This document shows positions 20,102 to 20,532 of a stretch of 20,532 nucleotides of DNA, piece by piece. The DNA lies in the NCBI GenBank assembly GCA_002293025.1, contig DBCL01000014.1:176538-197069 (forward strand), given 5' to 3'. The translations under genes and the position numbers were made by a program. The stretch comes from Actinobacteria bacterium UBA959. GTDB lineage: Bacteria; Actinomycetota; Actinomycetes; S36-B12; UBA5976. The notes beneath the pieces are model-generated. The model ran no database searches. It saw only the letters and a program-made list of their open reading frames with translations, and was not told where the DNA came from. Numbering within the stretch: the stretch's first letter is position 1; the number at the start of each line of letters is the position of its first letter.

Positions 20102-20532
20102 ATGGCCGCTAGCAATGACCGCGAGAAGGCTTTAGATACCGCATTAGCGCAGATTGAACGTCAGTTCGGTAAGGGCTCGGTAATGCGCCTGGGTGATGAA
20201 AACCGCCCACCTGTTCAAGTTATTCCAACCGGCTCGGTAGCACTAGATGTTGCCCTTGGTGTCGGCGGATTACCAAAAGGACGCGTAATCGAAATTTACG
20301 GTCCAGAATCTTCTGGTAAAACTACTTTGGCATTACATGCAATTGCAAATGCTCAACGCGCTGGCGGAATCGCAGCATTTATTGATGCTGAGCACGCCCT
20401 AGATCCTGACTATGCTCAAAAACTTGGTGTTGATATCGATGCGCTGCTAGTTAGTCAGCCAGACACAGGAGAGCAGGCGCTAGAAATTGCAGATATGTTG
20501 GTTCGATCGGGCGCAATCTCAATCATCGTTAT
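20102..20532 (+). CDS. recA: Recombinase RecA, N-terminal part (3' end outside window)
   Basis: The window ends inside this gene after 143 codons. RecA forms the filament that drives homologous recombination and LexA self-cleavage. Visible are the N-terminal helix with KALDTALAQIERQFGKGSVMRLG, PTGSVALDVALGVGGLPKGRV, Walker A GPESSGKT (67-74, Lys73) and DAEHALDP with the catalytic Glu97. ATG 20102 has AAGGAG (20092-20097) 4 nt upstream. In-frame GTGs further upstream would add no family-like residues. The gene is preceded by a LexA box. The reading frame is open to the last base, so there is no sign of truncation other than the window edge. Confidence 0.97.
   Translation, partial: MAASNDREKALDTALAQIERQFGKGSVMRLGDENRPPVQVIPTGSVALDVALGVGGLPKGRVIEIYGPESSGKTTLALHAIANAQRAGGIAAFIDAEHALDPDYAQKLGVDIDALLVSQPDTGEQALEIADMLVRSGAISIIV

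Noticed and set aside
1..20532. Mobile elements, CRISPR arrays, tRNA/rRNA genes, defence or secondary-metabolite systems
   Set aside because: Nearly all sequence is accounted for by core genes; no transposase, integrase, repeat-spacer array, cloverleaf or rRNA-like stretch was seen.

Overview
This 20.5 kb window is a dense stretch of bacterial housekeeping chromosome. Its gene order is the conserved actinobacterial one: nusA-ylxR-infB-rbfA-truB-ribF-rpsO-pnp, then dapB, thyX, dapA and rnj, then ftsK-rodZ-like-rimO-pgsA-cinA-clgR-DUF3046-recA. The ClgR-type regulator followed by a DUF3046 protein and recA with a CGAAC-N4-GTTCG SOS box is a strong actinobacterial signature. The codons and spacers are AT-leaning for an actinobacterium (mid-40s % GC by eye, not computed). 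Genes overlap or nearly touch. This would fit a streamlined aquatic lineage such as the freshwater acI/Nanopelagicales group, but that placement is inference.

Region 1 (1-8226) is the translation and RNA cluster. It holds the NusA C-terminus, the YlxR RNA-binding protein, IF-2, the 30S maturation factor RbfA, the tRNA pseudouridine-55 synthase TruB, FAD synthetase RibF, ribosomal protein S15 and PNPase. Two structured RNA leaders stand out: a two-hairpin leader with pseudoknot potential in front of rpsO, and a multibranched element in front of pnp that matches the setting of the Actino-pnp motif. A 19-bp hairpin terminator (8239-8283) closes the region.

Region 2 (8371-13479) holds dapB, thyX, dapA and RNase J. 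An antisense azlC-azlD pair (branched-chain amino-acid exporter) sits between dapB and thyX. azlD and dapB converge and overlap in a TTAATTAA palindrome that supplies both stop codons. Region 3 (13555-19948) holds the DNA translocase FtsK, a RodZ-like membrane HTH protein, RimO, a CDP-alcohol phosphatidyltransferase, a CinA/PncC amidase, ClgR and a DUF3046 protein. Several junctions are 4-nt NTGA overlaps. The window ends inside recA, which has a LexA box upstream.

I saw no mobile element, CRISPR array, tRNA or rRNA, and no obviously new multigene system. The points most worth a second look are regulatory: the rpsO leader, the pnp leader, a recurring TAnnnT hexamer 6-7 nt before starts that lack a Shine-Dalgarno sequence (ftsK, dapA, rimO, azlC), a perfect 9-bp inverted repeat before clgR, and the azlCD insertion.
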